DNA of 64,000 bases from Psychrobium sp051201665 (GCF_051201665.1 NZ_CP179210.1:1426001-1490000); one strand, 5' to 3'; shown: positions 30,002-39,006, numbered from the stretch's first letter. The notes: generated by a model not told the origin, from the letters alone. A program made the numbers and translations.

Positions 30002-30373
30002 ATGATTTTAAATAACCAATATACGCCATCCAATCCAACAACCGCAGCGCCAAATGAGCGCTTAGTTGCTGGCACATCTGAACCTAATGCTATCTTACGT
30101 GGCAGAGTGGTTGATGGCGTAGATAGCACTAGCAATTCTAATGCTCAACGCCGTACTGTCGTAGGAGATGACGACCAACAGCAACAGCGTCAAAGCAGTA
30201 CGCTTACACAAGCGCAATACGAACAAGTAGCGGCGGCCCATCAAGCCAATCAAACTATTTACGATAAACCTCAAGGTGTACAGCGCGTTGCTATTAGTGA
30301 ATACCAAAGTGTTCAACACGCTCCTAAGCGTGAAGAGATCCAACGCTTAGTAGGAATCGACACCTTTGCCTAA
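30002..30373 (+). CDS. Hypothetical protein, low complexity
   Basis: 123 residues, not recognised. The first 100 residues are polar and Gln/Asn/Thr/Ser-rich (DDDQQQQRQSSTLTQ), probably disordered; the last 27 (ISEYQSVQHAPKREEIQRLVGIDTFA) look like a conserved short motif. No signal peptide or TM helix. Position between tsaB (36 bp) and an M50 peptidase gene (9 bp) suggests co-transcription, and the codon use resembles neighbouring core genes, so I take it as real. Confidence 0.7.
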   Translation: MILNNQYTPSNPTTAAPNERLVAGTSEPNAILRGRVVDGVDSTSNSNAQRRTVVGDDDQQQQRQSSTLTQAQYEQVAAAHQANQTIYDKPQGVQRVAISEYQSVQHAPKREEIQRLVGIDTFA

Positions 30374-30382
30374 GAGGCATCA

Positions 30383-31054
30383 ATGACTCAACGAATGCTT
30401 TTTATTGGCTATTGTCTATTTGCCATTATTATTAGTTATATTCCCTTCATCGGTTTGCCATTTACTTATTTAGCAACCATATTTCACGAAATGTCTCACG
30501 CCCTTACAGTCTTAATGACTGGTGGCCAAGTTGTCGAGTTTTCACTGGCAATTGACGGTAGTGGCCATGTTTTATCCCGTGGTGGTAGCCGTTTTCTGAT
30601 TGCTATTAGTGGTTATCTAGGCGTCTCAATTTGGGCGGCATTATTATTTCAAGCAGGTACTCGTAATACTTTAGCTAGAATGACTATTGGCGCTCTCGTT
30701 GCTATTTTTACCATGACTCTTATCTTATGGGTTAATAATGTGATGACCGCTCTAATTTTGGCAGCAGTCACTGGATTACTAGTCATAATGCTTGTAAAAA
30801 CAAACGCCAAACTTATCACGTATCTAAGCCAGTTTATGGCTATCTTAGTATTGTTTAATGCAATTAAAAGTCCGTTGTATTTAATTGATGGCCGAGCCGT
30901 TGGTGACGGTGCCATGTTAGCTAGCATAACCTTAATCCCTGAGATTGTTTGGGTTGTAGTATGGTGTGTTATTGGATTAAGTGTGTTGTATTATTTGTAT
31001 CAATCGTTAAACAAACAGTCGCAAAATATTAAATCATTAAACAAGGAAGGGTAA
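30383..31054 (+). CDS. M50-family membrane metallopeptidase-like protein
   Basis: 223 residues with about five hydrophobic segments. Residues 30-45 read LATIFHEMSHALTVLMTGG, an HExxH zinc motif in a membrane context, and NNVMTALILA could supply the third ligand region. Members are site-2-protease relatives (M50B type) found in many proteobacteria; substrates are unknown. It starts 9 bp after the preceding gene and ends 6 bp before the hydrolase gene, so it is part of a tsaB-to-hydrolase operon. Confidence 0.82.
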   Translation: MTQRMLFIGYCLFAIIISYIPFIGLPFTYLATIFHEMSHALTVLMTGGQVVEFSLAIDGSGHVLSRGGSRFLIAISGYLGVSIWAALLFQAGTRNTLARMTIGALVAIFTMTLILWVNNVMTALILAAVTGLLVIMLVKTNAKLITYLSQFMAILVLFNAIKSPLYLIDGRAVGDGAMLASITLIPEIVWVVVWCVIGLSVLYYLYQSLNKQSQNIKSLNKEG

Positions 31055-31060
31055 TACTCA

Positions 31061-31909
31061 ATGGACAGTCTTGATTTCCTTTTACCGCATATTCGTTTAT
31101 CGTCACTACAATATCATTCAGACAACACTGAGGTGGTCACCATTGCCCTACACGGGTGGCTTGATAATGCCAATAGCTTTTCACCGTTAATGGCGGCCAA
31201 TCCTAAACACCATGTGATTGCCATTGATTGGCCGGGGCATGGCCATTCACAACATCGCGGCGTTGATGCATCTTATCAACTACTCGATTATGTTTATGAT
31301 TTATACACGCTAATTGAACACAATAAATGGCAAAAGGTAAATATAATTGGTCATTCGCTTGGTGCAATAGTTGCGTCTATTTTCACGGGAACGTTTCCTG
31401 GGCTAGTGAATAAATTAGTGCTGATTGAAGCGCTGGGGGCAATATCATCAAAGCCTCAAGATACGCGAGAGTTATTAAAAAAATCCATCGTTAACAAATA
31501 CCGAGAGCAAACAAAAAAGTCATCGAATAAAGGATATGACTCATTTGAAAAAGCGGTACTAGCTCGCACGATGGCGAGTGATTTTAATAGTGATATTGCA
31601 AAAATACTCGTTGAACGGTCATTGGTTGAGATTGATGGTGGTTACAAATGGCGCAGCGACTCTCGCTTAAAGCAGTTATCACCAATGCGGATGGTTGAGC
31701 AGCAAGCCGTTGATTTGTTATCAGGCATTGAACATGAGACGTTATTAATTCTTGGCGAAGATGGCTATTTATCGCTGCGTAAGACCTTAAGTGAGCGTAT
31801 GGCGGTGATGCCAAATTTAAACGTCCAAACCTTGGCTGGTGGACATCACTTACACATGGAGCATCCTGAACCTGTGTGGGAACTAATCAGTCAACATTTG
31901 TTTAAATAG
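31061..31909 (+). CDS. Alpha/beta-fold hydrolase
   Basis: 282 residues of the alpha/beta hydrolase fold. TIALHGWLDNANSFSPL holds the oxyanion-hole region, AIDWPGHGHSQHRG the turn, and IIGHSLGAIVASIF the nucleophile elbow (Ser in G-H-S-L-G). LLILGEDGYLS likely carries the acid and AGGHHLHMEHPEPVW the catalytic His. The sequence resembles serine hydrolase-like (MEH/YbfF-like) proteins, substrate unknown. Last gene of the probable yoaA-tsaB-hypothetical-M50 operon, followed 168 bp later by fadD. Confidence 0.9.
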   Translation: MDSLDFLLPHIRLSSLQYHSDNTEVVTIALHGWLDNANSFSPLMAANPKHHVIAIDWPGHGHSQHRGVDASYQLLDYVYDLYTLIEHNKWQKVNIIGHSLGAIVASIFTGTFPGLVNKLVLIEALGAISSKPQDTRELLKKSIVNKYREQTKKSSNKGYDSFEKAVLARTMASDFNSDIAKILVERSLVEIDGGYKWRSDSRLKQLSPMRMVEQQAVDLLSGIEHETLLILGEDGYLSLRKTLSERMAVMPNLNVQTLAGGHHLHMEHPEPVWELISQHLFK

Positions 31910-32077
31910 CGCAAATAATACTACTGAAAGGTGAGCTATTTAATATCTAGGGCAATAGCTCTACATTTTACTTTCAAAATGTCGTCAGTTGTGGGAGCAT
32001 TAAACACCTGTTTAAATATATTGAATCATGCAATCTAATAATTAATAAATAATGCATGACGTTAGTAAGGAGAAATT

Positions 32078-33757
32078 GTGGAAAAAGTTTGGCTAAAAAG
32101 TTATCCCGATGATGTGGTAGCAGAAATAAACCCAGAGCGTTATCAGTCTCTTGTTGAAGTGTTTGAAGAAAGTATCGAACGTTTCCCACAAAATGTTGCT
32201 TTCACAAACATGTCTCATGACATGACCTACGCAACGTTAGATAAGTTAAGTAAAGACTTCGCTGCATACTGTCAGCAAGAACTCAAACTAAAAGCTGGTG
32301 ATCGTATTGGCATTATGATGCCTAATTTACTTCAGTATCCCGTTGCGATGTTTGGTGCATTGCGTGCCGGTTTGGTGGTCGTTAATGTCAATCCATTGTA
32401 TACCCCGCGTGAGTTAAAGCATCAACTCAATGATTCTGGCGCTAAAGCCCTTGTTGTTCTTAGTAATTTTGCTGATACTGTTGAAAAAGTTGTTGCTGAA
32501 ACACCACAGCTTGAACATGTCATAGTGACGAATCTGGGTGACCAATTTCCTGCCATTAAACGCACTATTGTTAACTTTGCCGTTAAATACATCAAAAAGA
32601 TGGTACCAAGCTTTAACCTTCCGTCAGCCATTAGTTATCGTGACGTTTTAAGTCGTGGTGCGCAGCTTAGTTATCAAAAGCCACAAATTTCTGGTGATGA
32701 TCTGGCATACCTTCAATATACAGGCGGTACAACAGGCTTAGCCAAAGGTGCTATGTTAAGCCACCGCAATATGGTAGCTAACTTAGAACAAGCCTCAGCA
32801 GCCTATGGTACACAATTAACGGATGGTAAGGAGCTAATTGTTACGGCATTACCGCTGTATCATATCTTTGCATTAACGGCTAATTGTCTGTTGTTTATGA
32901 AGTTTGGTGCGAAAAACTTATTAATCACTAATCCTCGTGACATCCCTGCATTTATTAAAGACTTATCAAGTGTTAAATTCACGGCAATTACTGGCGTAAA
33001 TACATTGTTTAATGCATTACTAAATAATGCGGCGTTTAAAGAACTAGATTTTAGTTCATTAAAGTTAACGCTCGGTGGTGGTATGGCAGTGCAACGCGCT
33101 GTTGCACAACAGTGGAAAGAAGTAACCGGTGTTCATTTATTAGAAGGTTATGGCTTAACTGAGTGTTGTCCATTAGTGACGGTTGCACCGCATAACAGCC
33201 AAGGTTTTAACGGCACAATCGGATTACCTTGTTCATCAACTTTAGTTCGCATCATGGGTGATGATGGCGTTGAAAAAGGGTTCAATGAACCAGGTGAATT
33301 ACAAGTGAAAGGCCCGCAGGTAATGATGGGTTATTACAACAAGCCAGAAGAGACCGCGAAAGTGATGGATGGCGACTGGTTTGGTACTGGCGATATTGCA
33401 ACCATTGATGAAGATGGTTTTTGTAAGATTGTTGATCGTCAAAAAGACATGATTATTGTTTCAGGTTTTAATGTGTTCCCCAATGAAATTGAAGATGTTT
33501 GTGCAATGCATAATGGCGTGCTCGAAGTAGCCGCTATCGGTATTCCTCATGAAGTATCTGGTGAAGTAGTGAAGATTTTTGTTGTGAAAAAAGATCAATC
33601 ACTTGATGAAAAAGCACTAAAAGCCCATTGTCGCGAACAATTAACAGCTTATAAAGTGCCTAAACTCATTGAATTTAGAGATGAGTTGCCAAAAACAAAT
33701 GTAGGTAAAATTCTCCGCCGTGAGTTGCGAGAAGAAGAAATCGCTAAATCAGCGTAA
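32078..33757 (+). CDS. fadD: Long-chain-fatty-acid--CoA ligase
   Basis: 559 residues (E. coli 561) from a GTG start with AAGGAG 8 bp upstream. Activates exogenous long-chain fatty acids to acyl-CoA at the inner membrane. AMP-binding signature LQYTGGTTGLAKGAMLSHRN, core LLEGYGLTECCPLVTV, A5-A8 motifs WFGTGDIATIDEDGFCKIVDRQKDMIIVSGFNVFPNEIE, and the final catalytic Lys in PKTNVGKILRRELRE. As in E. coli it is followed directly by rnd. No FadR site was verified. Confidence 0.96.
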   Translation: MEKVWLKSYPDDVVAEINPERYQSLVEVFEESIERFPQNVAFTNMSHDMTYATLDKLSKDFAAYCQQELKLKAGDRIGIMMPNLLQYPVAMFGALRAGLVVVNVNPLYTPRELKHQLNDSGAKALVVLSNFADTVEKVVAETPQLEHVIVTNLGDQFPAIKRTIVNFAVKYIKKMVPSFNLPSAISYRDVLSRGAQLSYQKPQISGDDLAYLQYTGGTTGLAKGAMLSHRNMVANLEQASAAYGTQLTDGKELIVTALPLYHIFALTANCLLFMKFGAKNLLITNPRDIPAFIKDLSSVKFTAITGVNTLFNALLNNAAFKELDFSSLKLTLGGGMAVQRAVAQQWKEVTGVHLLEGYGLTECCPLVTVAPHNSQGFNGTIGLPCSSTLVRIMGDDGVEKGFNEPGELQVKGPQVMMGYYNKPEETAKVMDGDWFGTGDIATIDEDGFCKIVDRQKDMIIVSGFNVFPNEIEDVCAMHNGVLEVAAIGIPHEVSGEVVKIFVVKKDQSLDEKALKAHCREQLTAYKVPKLIEFRDELPKTNVGKILRRELREEEIAKSA

Positions 33758-33794
33758 TTCAATGATTTAATGCCGTTCAATATTGTTTATAATA

Positions 33795-33818
33795 GCTAGC
33801 CTTCGGGCTAGCTTTTTT
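33795..33818 (+). terminator. fadD terminator
   Basis: GCTAGC-CTTCGG-GCTAGC-TTTTTT, a UUCG-capped hairpin 37 bp after fadD. It also shows that rnd must start downstream of it. Confidence 0.92.
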
Positions 33819-33854
33819 GTGCCTGCAATAACATTAATCCAGTTAGGAATCTTT

Positions 33855-34970
33855 GTGATTACACCAGCTTATATCGATACTCAAACCGCGCTTGTTGAAT
33901 TATGTCATCATTATCAAAACTCCGCTGTATTAGCCATAGATACAGAGTTTGTACGTGAACGAACGTTTCATGCCGCATTAGGGTTAATCCAAGTTTATGA
34001 TGGTGAAAGACTCGCGTTAATCGATCCTGTGGCTATCGACGATTTGTCAGCATTTTGGGCACTGTTAACCAATGAGTCGATTATGAAAGTCATTCATGCT
34101 GGCAGTGAAGATTTTGAAGTGTTCAAGCACAATGGTAAATGCGTGCCATCACCAGTGTTAGATACCCAAATAGCGGCAGCCTTAATCGGTTTGGGCTCGA
34201 GTTTAGGTTATGCAAAACTTGTTCAAGAGTTTTGCGACATTGAACTTGATAAAGGAGAGTCGCGTACTAACTGGCTAAAACGTCCACTGTCTGATGCTCA
34301 GCTTCGTTATGCAGCCAATGATGTTATCTACCTTTACAGGCTCTATCAGCCGCTACTAGCACGTGTAGAAGAAGCGAATAGACGTGAAATCTGTCTCGAA
34401 GAGTCATCACGTTTAGCAAACCGCACTGTTATTCGCCCACCAATGAAGAAGTATTTAGATATAAGTAATGCATGGCAACTCAATGCGGTGCAACTTAGCG
34501 CGTTACAGCAGTTATGTGAATGGCGATTTACCAAAGCGGTTGCTAAAGATATGGCATTAGGTTTTGTTGTTAAAGATAACGAGCTATTTAATATCGCTAA
34601 GGCAATGCCGCAATCTAAGTCACAACTATATGGAATGGAATCTCTTTATCCTATGGTAATCAAACGTCACCACCAAGACATTTTAGCTGCCGTTGCTGCC
34701 GGTAAAGCGAATAAAACACCGCCACCAGCGCTCACACGTTTGATTGATTACCCACAATACAAACAAAAATTTAAAGCGATAAAAGCACTTATCGCGGATA
34801 TTGCACAAACACATAACATCCCACCAGAAATGATAGCGTCTAAAAAGCTAATTCATGAGGTTTTAACTCAACTGTGGAAGACAGAGGGCGAGCAGTTAGA
34901 GCATGAACCTGTATTGCGTACTGGGTGGCGTAAAACGCTGGTTGAAGAGCAGTTGGTCGAATTATTGTAA
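33855..34970 (+). CDS. rnd: Ribonuclease D
   Basis: 371 residues from the GTG at 33855 (E. coli 375); AGGA lies 7 bp upstream and a longer frame would run through the fadD terminator. 3'-5' exoribonuclease of the DEDDy family that trims tRNA and other small-RNA 3' ends. Exo I AIDTEFVRERTF, Exo II VIHAGSEDFEVF, Exo III LRYAANDVIYLYRLY; then HRDC domains (LQQLCEWRFTKAVAKDMALGFVVKDNELFNIAK). The C-terminal stop is followed by repeat-damaged DNA. Confidence 0.95.
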   Translation: MITPAYIDTQTALVELCHHYQNSAVLAIDTEFVRERTFHAALGLIQVYDGERLALIDPVAIDDLSAFWALLTNESIMKVIHAGSEDFEVFKHNGKCVPSPVLDTQIAAALIGLGSSLGYAKLVQEFCDIELDKGESRTNWLKRPLSDAQLRYAANDVIYLYRLYQPLLARVEEANRREICLEESSRLANRTVIRPPMKKYLDISNAWQLNAVQLSALQQLCEWRFTKAVAKDMALGFVVKDNELFNIAKAMPQSKSQLYGMESLYPMVIKRHHQDILAAVAAGKANKTPPPALTRLIDYPQYKQKFKAIKALIADIAQTHNIPPEMIASKKLIHEVLTQLWKTEGEQLEHEPVLRTGWRKTLVEEQLVELL

Positions 34971-35073
34971 AAAATCGTTAAAAGTAACGGCTATAGAATT
35001 AAGCGCATTAGATGCTAGAAATATCTTTCGTTTATTCATCTTGGGGCATTTAAATTTTAAAGTTCATAATGGT

Positions 35074-35377
35074 ATGGCGATAGTTAAAAAAGGCTCACGA
35101 ATAATTATAATTCATGATATTGAATGTGCTATTATACCAATTCCATTAAGTAAGTGATCTTGTTGTGCGTAGAGAAAATCAGCTAAAACAAGGCACTCGA
35201 TTGACTAATAGCTGGCTATTAGGATTGAGAGCAACGCCATTTTAGTTAATTTTAACAAGTACAGGTGGGCAAATATTTAATGCAATTGGTATTAAATTGG
35301 CGTTGAAAAAAGGTTGGAAACCGAAAGATCAAGGAGATGCATTTCAGTTAAACTTTGCTGGTGTACAACATAAATGA
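35074..35377 (+). pseudogene. Small unidentified ORF split by a family 1 miniature element
   Basis: Removing the 157-bp element at 35135-35291 and one TTA joins MAIVKKGSRIIIIHDIECA with IKLALKKGWKPKDQGDAFQ, then LNFAGVQHK and stop, in frame. The frame is also open further upstream (to the rnd stop), so the true start is uncertain. I do not recognise the product. The regular alternation of hydrophobic and basic residues and the clean rejoining suggest a real small gene before insertion. It is followed closely by another broken gene. Confidence 0.5.
35135..35291 (-). repeat. 157-bp miniature inverted-repeat element, family 1, copy 3
   Basis: Inverted relative to copies 1 and 2; ends TACCAATTCC / GCAATTGGTA, flanked by TTA on both sides (35132-35134, 35292-35294). 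Together with TAA at the other two sites this defines a 3-bp TWA target. Confidence 0.92.
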
Positions 35378-35391
35378 AAGGAAGCTACCTA

Positions 35392-35463
35392 ATGAAAAAT
35401 TTAAAACTAAGTTTTAGCGTTGTATTTATAGTATTTTACTTTCTTACAACTAGGGTCTGTTGA
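35392..35463 (+). pseudogene. Signal-peptide gene truncated by a family 2 miniature element
   Basis: RBS AAGGAAG and an ATG begin MKNLKLSFSVVFIVFYFLTT, a clear hydrophobic signal sequence. The frame then enters the miniature element at 35453 and stops. Nothing recognisable as the rest of the gene is found after the element (a stop follows within two codons), so the downstream part was lost or the gene was already decayed. Confidence 0.5.
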
Positions 35464-35812
35464 TCTTTGCAGTTTAAATTTTTTTCAATCTAAAAGGGTT
35501 GTGGGCACATGTTCATTGTTCCAGACTGAGCATAAGCACCCACATCCCTGTGGGCGAGGCATGAGGATTGATGCTGGGTTTACCCCAGTGAATGACGAAT
35601 AACGCCGCACAAAATACTTTTAGGTGAATCCTACGGACAGCATTTGTTTGTTATTTCTACGGCGTTTTCGCCTATTCGTGTATTGCTACAGGGATGTAGC
35701 TCATTAGGATAATGCAGGAGCTATTATCGAGCCAGCTACACCACATAGGCTCTGCCTTGTAGAAACCCCAAACAAATTGCTGTAAAAATGAACTCAAAAG
35801 ATCAACAGACCC
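35453..35812 (-). repeat. Miniature inverted-repeat element, family 2, copy B (360 bp)
   Basis: Inverted relative to copy A and about 97 bp longer: it has two extra internal segments (around 35508-35560 and 35683-35735) that copy A lacks. Ends GGGTCTGTTGATCTTT / GATCAACAGACCC, flanked by TA. The shared core includes ATGAGGATTGATGCTGGGTT on one strand. Confidence 0.85.
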
Positions 35813-35823
35813 TAAATAAATAG

Positions 35824-36075
35824 CTATTTATCAGGCAAGGTCACATTTAGCTCTAATACGGCTAAATCGTCTGATTGATCCACTTCAACACTGACTTGGT
35901 CTTCAGATATTTGCACGTATTTGGCAATCACATTAAGAATGTCTTGCTTGAGTTGTGGCAAATAATCAGGGCTTTTACGATCGTTTCGTTCGTGCGCAAC
36001 AATAATTTGTAAACGCTCTTTCGCTAACGAAGCGGTCGTCTTTTTATCACTACGAAAATAATCGAGTAAGGCCAT
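35824..36075 (-). CDS. minE: Cell division topological specificity factor MinE
   Basis: 83 residues (E. coli 88). N-terminal MALLDYFRSDKKTTASLAKERLQIIVAHER contains the membrane-targeting and MinD-binding anti-MinCD segment; the C-terminal dimerisation domain has DILNVIAKYVQISEDQVSVEV. MinE drives the pole-to-pole oscillation of MinCD. The ATG overlaps the minD stop by one base; minC-minD-minE is one operon on the minus strand. Confidence 0.96.
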   Translation of the reverse strand: MALLDYFRSDKKTTASLAKERLQIIVAHERNDRKSPDYLPQLKQDILNVIAKYVQISEDQVSVEVDQSDDLAVLELNVTLPDK

Positions 36076-36887
36076 TACTTACCTCCAAAAATACGCTTTA
36101 AGAAACCTTTTTTCTCTTTTGTTAAGAATCTAAATTCAACTTCTTGACCCATTAAACGTTCGATAGTGTCATTGTAGGCTTGGCCTGCGTCGCTTTCACT
36201 ATCTAGAATGACTGGTTCACCTGAATTAGATGCTTTTAATACTGCTTGAGATTCAGGAATAACGCCCACCAATTTGATGGCAAGAATATCAACGATGTCT
36301 TCAACGCTTAACATTTCGCCTTCATCAACACGTGCTGGATTGTAACGCGTTACTAGCAGGTGTTCTTTAATTGGCTCTAAACCTTGTTCTGCACGTAACG
36401 ATTTAGATTGTAAAATACCTAAAATGCGGTCTGAATCGCGTACTGATGAAACTTCAGGGTTAGTCGTAATCACCGCTTGATCAGCGTAATACAACGCCAT
36501 CATCGCACCAGCTTCGATACCTGCTGGAGAATCACAAACAATGTAATCAAAAGACTCTTTTAGCTCCTCAATGACTTTACCAACGCCTTCTTTCGTCAGT
36601 GCGTCTTTATCACGCGTTTGCGATGCTGGCAAAATAAACAAATTATCAACGCGCTTATCTTTGATTAGTGTTTGGTTTAGGTTTGCTTCACCATTAATGA
36701 GGTTTACAAAATCGTAAACTACGCGGCGTTCACAGCCCATAATTAAATCTAGGTTTCGTAAACCAATATCAAAGTCGATGATAACGGTTTTGTTACCCTT
36801 TAGCGCTAGGCCTGTGCCGATAGCAGCACTTGACGTTGTTTTACCTACACCGCCTTTACCCGATGTAACAACGATTACTTGAGACAT
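36075..36887 (-). CDS. minD: Septum site-determining ATPase MinD
   Basis: 270 residues, equal to E. coli MinD, from the ATG at 36885-36887 (RBS AAGGAAGAG just upstream). Deviant Walker A VTSGKGGVGKTTSSAAIG with the signature Lys, switch I/II regions, IVCDSPAGIEAGA, and a C-terminal amphipathic membrane-targeting helix (KKGFLKRIFGGK). Its ATP-dependent membrane binding recruits MinC and is released by MinE. Confidence 0.97.
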   Translation of the reverse strand: MSQVIVVTSGKGGVGKTTSSAAIGTGLALKGNKTVIIDFDIGLRNLDLIMGCERRVVYDFVNLINGEANLNQTLIKDKRVDNLFILPASQTRDKDALTKEGVGKVIEELKESFDYIVCDSPAGIEAGAMMALYYADQAVITTNPEVSSVRDSDRILGILQSKSLRAEQGLEPIKEHLLVTRYNPARVDEGEMLSVEDIVDILAIKLVGVIPESQAVLKASNSGEPVILDSESDAGQAYNDTIERLMGQEVEFRFLTKEKKGFLKRIFGGK

Positions 36888-36906
36888 GTTCTCTTCCTTT
36901 AATAGA

Positions 36907-37635
36907 TTATGCGTCCAAAAGCGGCTCAATGGTGAGCTGCTCTTGGTCTAATTTTACGATACCGGATTGTTGCCACAGTGATTTCTCAATGGCGTCACTG
37001 ACCCAGTAATTTCCAGCAACTGATACTAATTCGGCTTCCAGTGATTGACAGAAAATAGAACTGCCTTTGTTACCACTGGCGCCTGCTAATGCTCTGCCGC
37101 GCAACTTGCCATAAATATGAATGCTGCCATCTGCAATAACTTCTGCACCATTACCAACAGATCCTACAACGATAAGATCGGCATTTTTGGCATAAATTTG
37201 CTGACCTGACCGTACATTTTGGCGCACTATCATGTCTGGTGCTTTTAACGGTGCTTGCGTTACTACTGGTTTTTCTTCTACAGCTTGAGGCGCATCTTTT
37301 AGTGCGGGCTTTGCTCGTGCTTCAGTCGCTTTTGGCGGTTGAAGTGTAGCAAGCCCAGCAATGCGCGCTTGTTTTTTTTGGTCAGTTGAACCATTACAAA
37401 CACCGACACAAATGAAGTCTTTGGCTTCAATTGCTTGCTTTAAGGCTAAAAAGTCGATGTCTTCTTCACTAACTTGTTCAATATTAACAACTAAAGGCGC
37501 ACGAAAAAAGAAGGCTGGTGCTTGTTTTAGTTTATTGTCGAGTTGTTGTTGCAGTTTGTCTAAATCATTGTCTTCTAATACAAGAATAGAGAGTGGGAAC
37601 AGGCTGCCTTTTAATTCGGCACTGGTGGTCGGCAT
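36907..37635 (-). CDS. minC: Septum site-determining protein MinC
   Basis: 242 residues from the ATG at 37633-37635, preceded by GGGA; a TTG 5 codons upstream is possible. N-terminal FtsZ-antagonist domain (AELKGSLFPLSILVLEDND...ADFVCVGVCN-like region), Ala/Pro/Lys-rich linker, then the C-terminal beta-helix dimerisation domain with QNVRSGQQIYAKNADLIVVG, GAEVIADGSIHIYGKLRGRALAG and the MinD-binding face. Slightly longer than E. coli MinC (231) because of the linker. Confidence 0.96.
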   Translation of the reverse strand: MPTTSAELKGSLFPLSILVLEDNDLDKLQQQLDNKLKQAPAFFFRAPLVVNIEQVSEEDIDFLALKQAIEAKDFICVGVCNGSTDQKKQARIAGLATLQPPKATEARAKPALKDAPQAVEEKPVVTQAPLKAPDMIVRQNVRSGQQIYAKNADLIVVGSVGNGAEVIADGSIHIYGKLRGRALAGASGNKGSSIFCQSLEAELVSVAGNYWVSDAIEKSLWQQSGIVKLDQEQLTIEPLLDA

Positions 37636-37740
37636 TGATAGAAATCCCAAAAAGTTACAAACAATTTATGTTTTACAGAGGCTCATGTTATATTCTCGCT
37701 TATTAGTTATCAAGTTGTCAGTACAGGTTTTTAAAGTCCC

Positions 37741-38013
37741 ATGATTGTTGCCGTTTATAAAAGTTCGAAAAAAGCAGATACCTATCTCTATATCGCAAAA
37801 AGAGACGATTTTTCACCTGTGCCAAAGCAGTTGTTAGAAACCTTTGGAAAAGCTAAGTTTGTGATGCTTGTACCGCTAACAAAACGTGATTTAGCGATGG
37901 CAGATAAAGAGAAAGTGATGGCAAAAATTCGTGAACAAGGATTTTATTTACAAATGCCGCCACCAGAAGTTGACTTATTGAAAGAATTTAAACAAAATCA
38001 AGAGAAAGAATAA
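37741..38013 (+). CDS. ycgL: YcgL domain-containing protein
   Basis: 90 residues, conserved gammaproteobacterial family of unknown function. Landmarks: IVAVYKSSKKADTYLYIAKRDDFSPVPKQLL, KFVMLVPLTKRDLA and GFYLQMPPPEVDLLKEF. It diverges from minC and is followed after 18 bp by the transglycosylase-like pseudogene, matching the usual ycgL neighbourhood in Alteromonadales. Confidence 0.93.
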   Translation: MIVAVYKSSKKADTYLYIAKRDDFSPVPKQLLETFGKAKFVMLVPLTKRDLAMADKEKVMAKIREQGFYLQMPPPEVDLLKEFKQNQEKE

Positions 38014-38031
38014 TAAGTTAGGAAGATAATT

Positions 38032-39006
38032 ATGATTGCTCGAATTGCAGCGTTCACCTTTGCTATTAGTGCCGTGTTTTCTGTTAGTGCGCAGGCTGAA
38101 TTGTCTTTCTATCAATACGTTAAACAGCTTGAAAAAACCTTAGTTGAAAAGGGCGCTGATGCCAATGAAACAAAAGAAGCGTTTAATTCGATTAAGCTGT
38201 TTAAAAAAGCGGTGGTTGTTCAACAGCGCCAGCGCAATAAAGTTAAAACGCTAGATACCTTCCTTCCTTCCTTCCTCGTCTCGTTAATGAAGAGCGCGTC
38301 AGTAAAGCACGCGCTTTATATAAAGAACACTTACCATTACTTAAAGAAATGGAAAAGAAATACCACATTCAGCCTCGATTTTTAGTGGCGTTGTGGGGAG
38401 CTGCCAATGATTTTTCTGACAGCGTTGATGGTAAGTGTATTGAGTTCATTGGCTTATGCTAATCAGCAACAAGCTTCGTATGAGCAAGAGATTAAAGCCA
38501 CCATCGATTGATTGAACACACCAGCGCTAGGTGTTGGTGAAATCAAAAGTAATTGGACTGGCAAAGTTGGTTTATTCAACATAGATTCAAGTCAATATCT
38601 CAGTAGTTACCAAGACTATAACCAAGACGGAAAAGTTGATATTTGGCATTCTGTTGATGACAGTTTTGCAACGACCGCTAAGCTATTGGAAAACATCGGT
38701 TGGCAAGAGAAGTATACTTGGGGGCGCCAAGTTAAGTTACCGAAAGAATTTGATCGTTCAATGTTAGAGAAGGGCGACTAAAAATCATTATCACAATGGA
38801 AAGCGCTTGGTCTTACTCGCTTTGATAATCGCGCATTACCTAATGCTACATTAACGGCAAAGCTAGTTGCACCTGACGGTATTAAAGGCCGTGTTTATTT
38901 GACCCATCATAATTTTGAACATCTATTAGCATTAACTGATTCCATGTATAACGCCATTGCTGTTGGTTATTTGTCTAACCGCATAAAGTACCCGCCGATT
39001 AAATAA
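38032..39006 (+). pseudogene. MltB-like transglycosylase-family protein, pseudogene (copy 1)
   Basis: A first, broken copy of the gene that is intact at 41469. Lesions relative to that copy: 8 extra bases in a CTTC tetranucleotide run (CTTC x4 at about 38262-38277), an 11-base deletion near 38431, a TGA in place of a codon at about 38509, and TAC to TAA in the GDY codon at about 38779-38781. The first two lesions together restore frame. Signal peptide IAAFTFAISAVFSVSAQA is intact. The family motif reads ALWGAANDFSD, without the catalytic Glu. From 38538 on, the DNA is nearly identical to copy 2. Confidence 0.92.

Noticed and set aside
30095..30343. Minus-strand frame antisense to the low-complexity hypothetical gene
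   Set aside because: No RBS and opposite to a tight operon; the sense frame fits the spacing of its neighbours.
38032..39006. Reading the first transglycosylase-like copy as separate genes (117 and 89 codons)
   Set aside because: Alignment with the intact copy shows one gene with a repeat expansion, a deletion and two stop codons.
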